Positions 52,545 to 63,704 of a stretch of DNA of 64,000 nt are shown piece by piece (within the stretch, counting starts at the first letter, position 1; every line of letters starts with the position of its first letter). Made by a program: the position numbers and the translations under genes. Origin of the DNA: Gambelia wislizenii (lineage: Eukaryota; Chordata; Lepidosauria; Squamata; Crotaphytidae); NCBI GenBank assembly GCA_030847615.1, contig JAUMIR010000001.1, positions 162,289,001-162,353,000 on the forward strand. Direction: 5' to 3'. The notes under the pieces are model-generated. The model did no database searches. It had not been told where the DNA came from and saw only the letters and a program-made list of their open reading frames with translations.

Positions 52545-53235
52545 TGGCATTTGCTTTCTGGCAGTGAAAGTAAGTTTACAGTTGTTCAAGCACTGTCCAG
52601 GCAACTAGCCAAATTGCTACACAGTTGATAGCAGAGGCACAGCACAATCAAGCTAATTACAGGCAGAGGAACCAAGGCAGCATAGATTCAGACACTTACT
52701 TTACCAGCAAGCAAATACGAGTTCATACGCAAAATCCAAATAACAAGGTTTAGGTCTGGCAAACAGAGTTCAGAGTAGTCCAGCAGATTCCAAGTCAGGC
52801 AAACAGAGTTCAGAATAACAAACACAGTCCAGGTCAAACACAGTGAGCAGGAACAAGACAGGACACCAGGTAGGTCAGATAATCTCCCACAATGCTTAGA
52901 GGTCAGGGCTGTGTATTTATAGCTCAGCAGCTAACACAGCTGCTGCTTAACTAATTGCTGCTTCCCATAAATATGTTGAGACCACCTCAAGTTCTCCTTT
53001 TGTTGTCTCTGTACTGAGAAGGTGGGTATAGATAGGTAAATTGTCCTCTGAAGAGGCAGGACCCTCTGCTAGAGCTGGTACTGCACTATTGTCTGTCTCC
53101 GATGCCTACGACTCTGGAACATCCTCCTGCTCTGGTTCAGCAGGTCCCGCATGTCCACTGCTTCAGTCTCTGAGTCAGTCCATTTCCATATTTTGGAAGC
53201 AGGCCATGACAGAAGTTGGCTTTGCAAGATAATAT
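52545..53235 (-). mobile_element. LTR-retrotransposon-like segment, minus strand
   Basis: On the minus strand a CTATAAATACACAGCCCTGA TATA-type promoter (around 52905-52925) follows AGTTAAGCAGCAGCTGTG, and downstream are repeated short phrases (plus strand TCTGGCAAACAGAGTTCAG at 52756 and CAGGCAAACAGAGTTCAG at 52796). The layout suggests an LTR with its leader. The evidence is compositional only. Confidence 0.35.
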
Positions 53236-53364
53236 GAACTATCAAGGCAATCATATAATAACTGGGAGATGGTCAAATTCTATCACAGCATACTACTTCT
53301 AGAATCCTTGTTAGAGACCCTTTGCATAGAATGATTGCCCAACAAAAGTTTACTGTCAGTTTTA

Positions 53365-53600
53365 TACAGTCAAGAGAAAGCCAGTGTGATTTGGGCGTGT
53401 TGGACTTGGACTCTGGGAGACTAGGTTTTGAATCATTACTGAGTTAAGGAAACCTGCTAGATGGCCTTGGGCAAGTCACACTCTTTCAGCCTTAGAGAAA
53501 AGCAATTGCAACCCCCACCCTGCACAAATTTTGTCTTCAAACCCCATATGATAAGGTAGCCATAAATCAGAGTCAGCTTGAAGGCACATAACAACAACAA
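53365..53600 (+). mobile_element. tRNA-derived SINE (MIR/CORE-like), near full length
   Basis: AGCCAGTGTGATTTGGGCG and GACTCTGGGAGACTAGG are the tRNA-like head; GGCCTTGGGCAAGTCACACT the core; GTAGCCATAAATCAGAGTC and CTTGAAGGCACATAACAAC the tail. Confidence 0.85.
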
Positions 53601-53817
53601 TGCCCTGTGGAGAAGATACAACAATGGAGTGATACTGTGGAATAAAGAAATGAACTTTTGAAAGGAAGCATAAAACCTGCTGTCTCTCCTCAAAGAATCA
53701 CTATGGAAATAATAACAAATAAATAGCAATTTGCTGCACATCCATAAGGCCCACAGTTTTCTGCCTGCGGCCACTGCACATCCTGCCTTATAAGAGGACC
53801 TGCCCAGAGCCCTTTCA

Positions 53818-55425
53818 TAGACAGATAGACAGACAGACACTTTATTTTGGCCATTGGCCAATAAGATAAAATAATAAATACAATACAATCTTAAGTTTTA
53901 GTAAAAACTGATAAAAAACTGGTAAAAGAAAAAAAAACAGACAGCAGAGTTTAGATGACTCACATCAACCACTATTTCTGACCATTTGGGGTCGTAACTT
54001 GCACGTAACATAGAAAAACTTTGCTACTTTGATCATAACTGTTTGCTCCTGATTATCCAGCAAATAATGCAAATAGGTGTCAGAATGGCCCAGGAATTTA
54101 ATTAGCAGGGGGGTAATCATCTGTTGTCTAATATCTCTATAAAACTGACAGTACAAGAGAACATGGGCTGTGGTTTCTACAGCACCAGTGTTGCAAGGGC
54201 AGAGTCACAACTCATAAGGAATTTTCAAATATTTCCCTCCTAACACCACTGTAGGGAGAACATTAAAACGAGCCATCGACAGGGCTCTCCTAAATTTAGC
54301 CACAGTAACATAGTGTAAATATGAGGCCAGTTTAAGAATCGTCATCTGACTGTTAACAAATGTGTATTTGGAAAGATCAGCAATTTCTAATTGACCCTCT
54401 ATATTCAGTATCCTTTGTTTCACTATATATTTTGCTTGTTCTACTCCTAACTGTAGAATGATGTCACTCACCAGTCCACAACAACCCAATTTCTGAAGTA
54501 TAGCTGTTTCCCGTAAGGATTTAAAATTATCCTTCAAAATTAACTGGGTCAGGCCCTCAGGATTATTGTGTAATTTTAGCCAGTAAGTAAAGTTGTTCAA
54601 CCAGATACTTGATTCCAATTTACTAATACCTGCCTCCCTATGCAAGACTGTGTTAGGGACACATCAGGCAACCTGAAATATAGTTCTCAGAAACTTGGTT
54701 TAACTCTTTCCAAAGAGGTCATGTTACTGTATAACCCCAACTGAGCCCCGTATAGTAGCTGGGCTCGAGCTTTAGCAATAAACAGTTTGATTGCAGCAGG
54801 AATGAACTGTGCTCCTTTTGTGAAGTAATATTTTTGGATAGTTGTTATAGATCTCTGAGCATTATGGGACACATAGATTGAATGGGCATTCCTACTTCCT
54901 GAGGCTTGGAAAACTATTCCCAAATATTTTAAAAAAACTTGACTTGCTCAACTGAATGCCCTCCTATGATCCAACTCCTTTGCCTCAGATGTTTGGAATT
55001 ATGATGTTTTGAGAAAATAAGGATCTTAGTCTTGGTGTAATGTATTGTTAATTGTTAATTCCTCTTCGACAAAGTACTGCATAAGAGACCTAAGGGCTCT
55101 CTTAAGGCCAACTGGGGTTAATGAGACAATTATTGCATCATCAGCATAAAGTAGTAAATTAATATGTCTATGGGCAAGTTTAGGTGGATGGTAAGAAGAG
55201 TTACTTAAGTGAGGGATCAGGGAATTTATGTAACAGTTAAATAGGAGTGGAGCCAGTACACATCCCTTCTGACTCCTTTCAGTACTTTTATTTCTTTGGT
55301 AACATGTCCTTGGTTGCTAAACCTGACCTTCAGGCTGGTATTCTCATGAATTTTAATAAGCAGTAGAAGTAAATGTTTATCTATTGTGGAATTTTTGAGT
55401 TTCATCCACAATCTAGATCTAGAGC
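53818..55425 (-). pseudogene. Non-LTR LINE of uncertain clade, RT C-terminal half
   Basis: Minus-strand pieces read LLIKIHENTSLKVRFSNQGH and VTKEIKVLKGVRRDVYW (RT motif B region, 55226-55411), then GIVFQASGSRNAHSIYVSH (54687-54923) and LLYGAQLGLYSNMTSLERV. The long C-terminal frame is 54205-54645 (WLKLHNNPEGL, AKYIVKQRILNIEGQLE). A zinc-finger-like CPCNTGAVETTAHVLLYCQF closes it at about 54130-54190, across a stop. The 3' end has AAAATAAAGTGTCTGTCTG with a (TGTCTATC)-like tail at 53818-53845. Several frame breaks. The same family supplies 58525-58748. Confidence 0.8.
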
Positions 55426-55637
55426 CCTTTCATATTGTACAATTATAGTACTACAATTTCATTCAGGAAACCATGGTTCCATTCTATGGAATCCTGGGAT
55501 TAGGGAGGGGTGTTTAGAATTCTCAGCCAGAGTTCTAGTGCCTCTGACCAAATTACAAACCCCAGGATTCCATAAGATGCAGCCATGGCACTTGAAGTTG
55601 AATAACTGTGCTACAATTGTGTAGTGTGGAAGGGTCC
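55422..55637. mobile_element. Palindromic MITE, same class as 21538
   Basis: The left end GAGCCCTTTCATATTGTAC mirrors the right end GTAGTGTGGAAGGGTCC. Inside, TATGGAATCCTGGGATTAGG mirrors CCCCAGGATTCCATAAG. It touches the 5' side of the LINE at 53818-55425 and probably inserted into or next to it. Confidence 0.75.
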
Positions 55638-55639
55638 CT

Positions 55640-56477
55640 GATCTCACCACAAAGGCCATTTCCCACCTCCTCTCTATTGCATAGATATAATCAGGTATCA
55701 TATTGAAATGAGACCAACAGCAGGTTATCATGCTCCAGCTATATTAAAAGGCTCCAACAGAAGAACTAATCTTTCTTATGCTTTGAACAATAACAGCAAC
55801 AACAAACTATGAGAGAAATTTTTGCCAAAGTTGTCTTTTTGCCTCTGCATATTTCATTTGTGAAGTAATAAATAATTTCAAATGGAATAAAAGCAGCCTC
55901 TTAAATTATTTGTAATTTTTTTTGTTGTTTTTTCCCCCTCTCACAAACATTTTTTGGAAAAAGAAATGGGTGGTTTGGCTCATGGAAATAAAAACTCCCC
56001 CCTTTTTTCTGAATGCTGTATCTGTATGTACCTGAGTTTGTGTAATATGCAGTAATGACAGTTAATTTTCCTAAAGCAGCTCTCAAGTCAAGTTGCTAAT
56101 TAAAAATTCAGAATTTAAAGTACTGGCAGATACTGTTGGAATATATAAAAGTTTGCAGTAAAATTCTAGTCTGAATCATGTAGAAGCCCAGTTGCCTTTC
56201 TATTCTTTAGGCAAAGAGAAGAGGCATAGCCAAAGATTTAATCAAGCTCTTTCTTGTCTTTACCTTTACAAAATGTTCTTTTCTGCCTGCTTTCCTTTGA
56301 TATTTTTTTTTAACATGGCAGTCAAAAGCCCCTTGTTAACTCCTTTCCCTCAGGAATATTACCTTTTCTCTCCCTTTTAAAACTATACCTTTCCTATTTT
56401 CCCAGATTAAAAGGGAATTTTTCTTCACCCAGCCTATAGAGATGTTCCTTAACATAATTCTTAGGCCAACTCTCTAA
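55640..56477. other. No gene recognised
   Basis: Mostly AT-rich unique-looking sequence. GAGACCAACAGCAGGTTATC with CATGCTCCAGCTATATT (55708-55750) recurs at 56779-56825 within the next MITE, so part of it is repetitive. Confidence 0.4.
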
Positions 56478-57176
56478 GGACTTTATCAGACCACCCCCCA
56501 GTTATTTTTGCAGCATAAATTGTGGTGGTTTTACGCAGCAAAAGAACCCACCACCAGCACATTTACCTTGAGCAGTGTCCATGAGGCTTCCCTGGAAGTA
56601 ATAGAGCAGAAATGGAACTCAGATTACTTCCAGGGTTGAAATCTCCTGGATTCTCGCAAGAAGATGCTAGCATGGGAATTTCAAAAAACAAAACAAAATA
56701 AAGACACAAAACATTCACACAAGCACATTTCCCACCTCCACTCTGTTGCATAGGTATGACCAGGTATCATATTGAAATGAGATCAACAGCAGAGTATCAT
56801 GCTCAGGCTATATTGAAAGGCCCCAACAGAAGAACTTAAACACTCTTAAAAATCCCATGTATATGGGGTGTGTGTGTGTGTGTGTGTGTGTGTGTCATAA
56901 AAACAGTGTACCCTCCCTGGCTGTCACAAGCTCATTTGGGAGTGTTTGCCCATTTATGCTACATTCATGTGAGTGCAATTGGCATGCAAATTCAAATGCC
57001 AGTAATGCTGGCAACAGATTGCCATGGGAGATCAATTGACGGGTTGAGCCGTCAATAAAAAGTACAGCTTTTTAACAATATATGGTTGCAAAAGGGCAAC
57101 GTTGTCTGGTACATGTGCCCTTTCACAATAATTAGGTGTCCTTTTGACACCGTATTTGACTGGTCTGATAAAGTCC
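56478..57176. mobile_element. GGACTTTATCAGACCA-type MITE, TAA target duplication
   Basis: A perfect 16-bp terminal repeat (GGACTTTATCAGACCA and TGGTCTGATAAAGTCC) is flanked by TAA on both sides. 699 bp. It carries a (GT)n run at 56868-56895. TAA and TTA duplications are typical of PIF/Harbinger. No transposase. Confidence 0.85.
56868..56895. repeat. (GT)n microsatellite
   Basis: About 14 GT units inside the MITE at 56478-57176. Confidence 0.95.
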
Positions 57177-57879
57177 TAAATAATTTTTTTCCAAGTAAGA
57201 TATTATCTTCTTCCCCTACCGCCAACTCATCTATGCCACTCCTATTTTCATTGGTGTCTTCTCATAAGCTTTCTACCCCCCTCCCTTTTCTTGATGGACC
57301 AAGTGTTATTCTACCTCAAGTCGGTTATCATTTCTGTAGTGTGCTGTGTGTACACTAGCACTTTCATAACACAAAATGCTGCTCTTATTAGGAAGGGCAA
57401 ATGCTGAGGGTTTTGCTGAGGACCAATTTGCTTGAGAACCCTGGCATGGCTTAGTGGGCAAGAATGGCCGTCAGCTGTCATAAATCAATGTATCACTACA
57501 AGCCCAGATCATGAGTCAGATTCCTTCAGCATCAGCTTTCATGGTTCTCTATTCAGTTTCAGTCTGTCTTTTCAATCATGCTGCCCTTTGAGCATGGATC
57601 TTCTCCCAAATGTCGCTGAATGCACAGAAGCAGATGGTATAAAAGAGGACATTTTGCACATTGTCACATCAATATTCATAGTTATATGCCTCTATATCCA
57701 TGAAATAAATATAGCTGTAAATGTTGACTGGACAAAGCACAAAATGTCCTTCTTTATATTGCCTCTTCCTAGGTGTTCAGTAACATTTGAACAATTATAC
57801 ATGCTGGAAGGAAAGCATGGTTGAACAGAGAAACTGAAACTGCACACAGGTCTTTAATCATTTTTCTCTCAAAAACTGT
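57177..57879. other. No feature recognised
   Basis: The open frame at 57432-57824 shows no family motif or codon pattern that I can defend. Confidence 0.4.
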
Positions 57880-58470
57880 ACTAAAGAAACAACATGTGGG
57901 AGGCATAAGGAAACAATGCGATCAGACTGTCCTGTTGGCAAGGTTTCGAATTTGGAGGCAATGGAGTTTTTAATCTTAAAGCCTACTCCTGAAAGATGTT
58001 TTTCGGTTTTGGGTTTGCCAGACCAGTAAAGTGTGTAGCTGGTGCTGTGTTCTTTAAGGCTGCCTTCCTCATGGAGGCGGACTTCACTAAGAGCAGTGAT
58101 GTCAATATTAAGTCATGATAGTTCATGGGCTATTTGAGCAGAATGACGCTCAGGCCATCCACTATCTGCAGAGTCTCGCATGGTTCTGATGTTCCAGCAT
58201 GCAAGCGTCAGTTTATCTACACCTTTGGAGGCCGGTGTGTGCCTTTCTTTCTTTGCCTTTGTTCGACCGCATCAGAAGATGCCCATTTGCCACGGCTAGC
58301 CAACCAGGTAGATGGGGATGAGCTTTCGTTAGGCCACCTTTTCTAGGCCTCTCTCCATATGAAGCAAGCAGTGCTCTCCTTAAAAAAGGCTGCTAGGTTG
58401 TTCAGGATGCTGCCGAACAAGACTGTCATCTCCCGGGTCAGCCTTCAACGACCAAAGTCCTGAACCGCCT
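57880..58470 (-). pseudogene. RTE-like LINE 5' region, start of AP-type endonuclease
   Basis: On the minus strand the translation gives CWNIRTMRDSADSGWPERHS, then AQIAHELS, and further GFKIKNSIASKFETLPTG and QSDRIVSL. This is the start of the APE-like endonuclease of the LINE family seen at 25196 and 33262. The part near 58380-58470 is its leader. Frame breaks and a stop (AHELS*) make it inactive. Confidence 0.7.
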
Positions 58471-58524
58471 GCATGCAGGGTTGGGGCTGCGGCTTCCAGT
58501 GCATCTTTACACCTGCTGTTTCAT

Positions 58525-58748
58525 CCCTCGCCTATCGCTACAGGGCTTTTTTGGTACCATGGCTATTTTGCTGTGGAATCTTCCCTCTTTTGGAACTCTA
58601 TCACTGTAAACTTTTGCCACAAATACTATACAGAACTCCGCTTTGGGCAACTGCCAGTTTGGATGAGATGGAGTCAGTTCAATATAGGTTTTTTTCAAGA
58701 CCTCTAAGTGTTTATCCTTGTTTGGCAGAATATCTACTTTCAAAATGA
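58525..58748 (+). pseudogene. Fragment of the 53818-type LINE
   Basis: LLPQILYRTPLWATASLDEM followed by ESVQYRFFSRPLSVYPCL aligns with LLYGAQLGLYSNMTSLERV of the element at 53818-55425. Only about 70 residues remain. Confidence 0.6.
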
Positions 58749-58844
58749 ATATCTTACCAAAGATGTTGTACTTATTTCAAAATAAACTAATCTTAAACAA
58801 CAATAAAATATTTAACACATGGTGGACTCCACATGCACTCCTAC

Positions 58845-58935
58845 CCAGCCATTCTCTGAAGAAGCCAGCTGCAGATGCAGGCGAGGCATCGGAGGGAAAC
58901 TATTCCAGAGCACGGCCTCACAGCCTGAAAAAAAA
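58845..58935 (+). mobile_element. Short fragment, possibly Penelope-type tail
   Basis: ATTCTCTGAAGAAGCCAGCT, GCAGATGCAGGCGAGGC and GCACGGCCTCACAGCCTG match a phrase I associate with reptile retroelement tails (Penelope-like). Very short and uncertain. Confidence 0.35.
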
Positions 58936-59676
58936 CCAAGCAAAATCTAGGATACTACATTTGGGCAGTAAAAATTAAAAGCACAGATACAGGATGGGTG
59001 ACACATGGATTGAGGGCAGTACATGCAAAAAGGGTCTAGGAGTCTTAGTGGACCACAAGCTGAACATGAGTCAGCAGTGTGATGCAGCAGCTAAAAAAGC
59101 CAATGCAATTCTAGGCTGCATTGATAGAAGTATAGTGTCTAGATCAAGGGAAGTAATTATGCCACTGTATTCTGCTTTGGTCAGACCTCACCTGGAATAC
59201 TGTGTCCAGTTCTGGGCACCACAATTCAGGAAGGGTATTGAGAGGCTGGAATGTGTCCAGAGGAGGGCAACCAGGATGGTGAGAGATCTGGAAGCCATGC
59301 CCTATGAGGATTGGCTTAGGGGAAGAGAAGGTTTAGAGATGACATGATAGCCATGTTTAAATATTTGAAGGGATGTCATACTGAGGATGGCGCAGGCTTG
59401 TTTTTTGCTGCTCCAGAGACGTAGGACACGGAGCAATGGATTCAAACTACAGAAAAAGAGATTCCACCTAAACATTAGAACTTCCTGACATTAAGAGCTG
59501 TTTGACAGTGGAATACTCTGCCTGGGAGTGTGGTGGAATCTCCTTCTTTGGAGGTTTTTAAACAGAGGCTGGATGGCCATCTGTCAGGAATGCTTTGATT
59601 GTGTCTTCCTGCATGGCAGCAGGTTGGACTGGATGGCCCTTGTGGTCTCTTCCAACTCTATGATTCTATGATTCTA
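58936..59676 (+). pseudogene. CR1 LINE, C-terminal ORF2 and tail
   Basis: Frame 58994-59347 reads KGLGVLVDHKLNMSQQCDAA, NAILGCIDRSIVSRSREV and [20 protein letters not shown], and breaks near 59330. The rest (to 59676) contains GATTCCACCTAAACATTAGA, GGAGGTTTTTAAACAGAGG and ends ATGATTCTATGATTCT. A deletion of about 20 bp is visible near 59480. Confidence 0.9.
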
Positions 59677-61232
59677 ATAAAGATTTATCAGAGTTTATAT
59701 GGAATGGAAAGAAACCTAGAGTTAAGTGGAAGATATTAACAGACAGCAAAGATAGAGGAGGATTAACATCACCAGATTTGAAAACCTATCATCATGCGTA
59801 ATATTTATCATGGTGCTTAGAATGGATAACTCTGCAAAATGAGAGACTTTTGATATTAGAAGGGTTCAACATTAGATTTGGATGGCAAGCATATATCTGG
59901 CACAATAAAACATTAGTACATGCTGAGTTCAGCCATCATTATATAAGAAGAGCTATCATAAGAGTGTGGCTAAGATACAAAAGGAAACTTTGTCCTAAGA
60001 CACCATGGTGGTTATCAAACCATGAAGCCTTTTCTAAAAAAAGAAAATATTTATAGAGACAAATGGCTAAATTATAGGGATTTACTTTAAAAAGAAGGTA
60101 ATATCTATACCATGAAAACACAGGAAGAACTACAAGATGAAGGGATACAGTGCCATTGGTTTCTATACCGACAATTGGCAGAAAAATTTAAAATAGATCA
60201 AAAATTAGCTGGTATAGAAACAGAAAAATCAGCTCTAGATGAAAAAATACAGGGTGATAAAAAGAAGATACTATCAAAAATCTATCAGATCTTGTTAAGG
60301 TTGAACCTAGAACAAGAAACAATTAAACCTTTTATGATTAAATGGGCGCAAAACTTTGGACGTTCTATAGATCTTAACCAGTGGGAGATATTATGGAATA
60401 ACAATTCATCACATTCAAGTAGTATATATGTGAAAGAAAATATATATAAAGTGATGTTAAGGTGGTGTTTAACACCTAAAAAACTGGCCAAGATCTATAA
60501 GAATACTTCCAATCAGTGTTGGAAAAGTCAAAAAGACACAGGATCATATTACCATGTATGGTGGAAATGCAAAGAAATTCAAAAATTCTGGGTTAGGATA
60601 AATAAGATAATTACAACAACTCTAGAAACAAATTTTCCTTGTAGTCCTGAGATATACCTTCTAAATATGCTGGACAAGGTAAATAAACAAATTCAAAGAA
60701 AATATTGGAGAATCCTAATATACATGTTTACGGCAGCTAGGATTGTACTGGAAAGGAATTGGAAAAAACAGAAAATCCCCATGATCGATGAGTGGCTGAT
60801 AAAATGTTACGACATGTTTGAAATGGATAAATGGACATGTTTATTGAATTATAAGAAGACAGCAAGTGATATATCAGGCTGGCAAATCTTGAACTGCTTA
60901 TGGGAAAGTAAATGGGGAATAAATGCAGAAATAAATATAGACTAAGAAATTATGGTATAAATAAATAAATAGTGCAAGGAAGCAGAAAACAGAGAAAAAG
61001 TAAAAGAGATAACTAACTGGGTTCAAACAGTGGTGAAGAAATAATAGAAATAGGAGAGAGAATCGGAAGTTGAGTACCTGTGTATTTGTCTATGTAACTG
61101 TCAAATGTGTTGTTGAGTTTGATGTATTTGTTTAAGTTATGTTTCTGTCTTTTTTTATGTATGTATGCTGATTGGTTTTGTTTTGTACTTTTTAACTTGA
61201 AGAAAATGAATAAAATATTTTTTTTAAAGACC
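59677..61232 (+). pseudogene. L1 LINE, ORF2 C-terminus, 3' UTR and A-rich tail
   Basis: Upstream pieces read FIWNGKKPRVKWKILTDSKD, RGGLTSPDLKTYH, then a stop, and WWLSNHEAFSKKRKY. The long frame 60112-60945 (277 codons) holds the L1 C-terminal blocks ENIYKVMLRWCLTPKKLA and a zinc-binding-type NQCWKSQKDTGSYYHVWW, KCKEIQKFW at about residues 148-172. The final part is YWRILIYMFTAARIVLERNW. A 3' UTR follows and ends in AATAAAATATTTTTTTT at 61208-61224. The start codon at 60112 is a chance ATG inside ORF2. Strong 5' truncation; immobile. Confidence 0.9.
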
Positions 61233-61921
61233 CCTAAGTCTTTCAAGAAGCACCTTGAGGGCTATAATAATTGAATCTGGTCTTCCCTCCATCTCTTGCT
61301 TAGCAATGAAGGCAGCAGTACCCCTATGGCTTAGACTGATTTTCCATCTAGCTCACTTACTGCTTTTGTCTGCCTGAAAAGAAATGGTAAGTAAGCCCAG
61401 TGCATGGTCTCATAAAATCAATAACTATGTAGTTCAGATTGCGTTTCCCCCAAAATTTCTTCTGTCAAGGGGTTATGTTTGGGATATAGGCTTGCACACT
61501 GCAGATCAAATAATCTACCGTATATTTTGAGCAGTCAGCCATTCCTAATCAGGCAGCACTCATCTTCCACTCATCTCTTTACCAGCTTCAGGGTTACATG
61601 ACTAAATGTTGTTTAAATACTGTATAGTCCGGTGTATGACACGACTGGGTGTATAAGACAACCCCCAACTTTTCCAGTTAAAATAGAGAGTTTTTAAATA
61701 TAGAGTTTTTAAAGCAGGGGGAACTTGGAGGTTTTGCTGGCTGGCTGGGGAGAGCGTTCCTAGCCAAACCTCTGTGCTTTCACAAGGGCTCCTCACAAGT
61801 AGCTGCTGTAAAAGCGCAGAAGTTTGGCTGGTTTAAAATACCATAGAGTTGCCTTGGAGGACCTAGAAAATGGCTAGGGAGGATGCATTTTCTAGGAAGA
61901 CTCTATGGTAGGTGTGCTGTT

Positions 61922-61981
61922 TTGTGTCCTGTGGATAACTTAATCAGTGGATAATGTATCAGTGGATACGGGGCTCTACTG
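61922..61981 (-). mobile_element. Tigger-like MITE terminus (fragment)
   Basis: Plus-strand GTGGATACGGGGCTCTACTG followed by TA is the right end of a CAGTAGAGCCCCGTATCC-type unit. The other end is missing. Confidence 0.65.
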
Positions 61982-62902
61982 TAATCAGATACAGGAAACA
62001 GTATCTTAAACTGGCAGCTAAACCCATGTGTACTCAGAGGTCTGAAAAGTTCTGTTTTTTGGTGGGGGGATTGTGGGCATTGTTTGGTGGTGGTGGATTT
62101 GGGGCTCTCTAGCGCCCCAAAGTAAAAATTGCCAAAGGGCAAGGCCCACGTGGGGGGGGGAGGTTCAAAGAAAAAAAGCATCATAATAGTGAAGCGAGGT
62201 AAAACACGCAGTGGTGCTGGCCACCCAACAGGTAAAGGAGGGCTCGGGTGGGCCTCGTTTTCTGCTGAAATCAGAGGTGAGGCAGGCTGGCTCTACTCGC
62301 TGGAAAGTTTCTGCACCTGCCTTGGGTGCAGGAGAGGAAGCCGAGGAAGAGCAGGGAGCGAGCAAGGGGAGGGTTTGCTTTTTCTCCGTTCTCTTCCACT
62401 CATTGTTGTTGAGAAGAGCCAAGGCGCAGTTTGGTGGCACCAGACACCACCTCCCTTTCTCTCTCCCCTGGCTCCCCGTGCTCGGTGACTCCCATCCCAG
62501 CCCTCCTTCCTCTCTCTGCCTTCGCTCCGCGGTTTGCCGCTCTCCTCAGTTGCCGCAGTCTGCAGCCTGGCATGCTGAGCTCCCCAGTCTCCCTGGAGCC
62601 AGAGCGCGAGAGGCAAGTTTGCCTCATCCACCTCACCTGGAACCTCCGTGGGCGCCTCAGCTTGGCTGGGCTGCCTGGAGCTGGAGAAGTTCTGCAGCTG
62701 GCTTGGGCCGCCTCTGCCTAGCGGGGCGTTGGCCATTGGTCTTCAGAGCCCCTTGCCTTTACTGCCTCCTCCCCTTGCTTTCTTCCTTTCCTTCCTCCCC
62801 CTTCTTCCCCTCACACCAAAGTTTGGGAGGCACTCGGGAAAGTTTGCCCAGCACGCTCTGCTGATTGGAGGCCCCCCCCCAAGTCTCCCTCACAGCAGCA
62901 TC

Positions 62903-63133
62903 ATGGCGAGCAGGCCGGCAGCGCTTGAGGAGGCCACCCATCCCGGGGGACTTAGCCGCTCCTCCGGCTGCCCGGCTCTCCCTTGGAAAAGGGGCAGCAG
63001 GGGATGGTCGCCCCTGTGGGTCGTCTGCATGGCGCTGCTGTGGAGGCTCAGTGCTGCCACCGCCGACTCCAAGTTTTCCATTTTGGATGAGGCACAAGTT
63101 TTAGCCACAGACGAGGAAACTGGCCGCTCACTT
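62903..63133 (+). pseudogene. CACHD1: CACHD1-like first coding exon, captured and frame-broken
   Basis: From ATG at 62903 the frame reads MASRPAALEEATHPGG, then a hydrophobic signal-peptide-like PLWVVCMALLWRLSAATAD, then SKFSILDEAQVLAT. Vertebrate CACHD1 (a type I membrane protein of the alpha2delta/cache family that modulates channels) starts with a signal peptide followed by FSILDEAQVLASQMR.LAA. After the AT codons two bases are missing; the next bases in the shifted frame read QTRKLAA, matching QMR.LAA. Similarity stops at about 63133, with no splice donor. The 700 bp before it is GC-rich and would be the CACHD1 promoter/5' UTR. It lies within the TIRs of the element at 61620-63498, so I read it as captured host sequence. 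The alternative is the resident gene with coincidental flanking repeats; the frameshift and truncation argue against that. Confidence 0.6.
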
Positions 63134-63704
63134 TCCCCCCACACTTTTTCTCTCCTCCCCCTCCCAAATCAAGAACCTCTCCTGTACTTTTTAAAAATCT
63201 TCTTTCTTCCCTAGTGTAGGACTGCTTTTTGAAATCCTCTGTGAAAGCACAGAGGTTTGGCTGGGAATGCTCTCCCAACCAAGCCAGCCAAACCAGAGAT
63301 GGGGCTGCCAGCCTCATCTCAGACTCAGGAATGATGGGAGCTGGCTAGGAAGCTTCCTAGCCACTTCCTGTCCTTCCCAAGTCCAAGATGGGGCTGCCAG
63401 CCCCATCTCGGTCTGTATATGTGGCGTATGAGATGGCCCCCCAATTTTCAGGAGATTTTCAGGGGTTAAAAAGTCATCTTATACGCTGGTTTATACGGTA
63501 GTATCCCATTGAAGGAAGGAAAGGGAAGTTTCACAAAGTTCCTAGGGAATGCTGGCTATGCCTATCTGGCTGTATGGTAGTAGAAGACCAAATTCAATTT
63601 TTTTTTGTTAGAATGTGTAAAATATGCCAATTTAAGATCTAAATACATCGCTTTGCTTCTGAAGAAGACGAGATTTGAAATGTTAAGAGTAAAGGTGATT
63701 ACTA

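Larger units (their letters stand above)
61620..63498. mobile_element. TA-flanked TIR element, 1.88 kb, with host-exon cargo
   Basis: Ends are CTGTATAGTCCGGTGTATG (left) and ATCTTATACGCTGGTTTATA, CGG (right), flanked by TA. The right end repeats GTTAAAAAGTCATCTTATAC of the family. The arms continue inward: AGCCAAACCTCTGTGCTTTC (left) mirrors GAAAGCACAGAGGTTTGGCT (right), so the TIRs exceed 150 bp with gaps. The interior is GC-rich (62110-63180) with CpG-dense sequence and a CACHD1-like first exon. A Tigger-like end (61922-61981) is nested in the left part. No transposase. Confidence 0.8.

Noticed and set aside
60112..60945. A standalone 277-residue host gene
   Set aside because: It carries the L1 ORF2 C-terminal blocks and continues upstream and downstream as L1 with an A-rich tail.
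61518..61530. Another CCGTATATT transposon end
   Set aside because: Only about 10 bases match and the rest of the terminal repeat is missing.
62211..62864. 217-residue plus-strand open frame
   Set aside because: Length is explained by high GC. It lies upstream of, and out of register with, the CACHD1-like start; more likely 5' UTR/promoter sequence.
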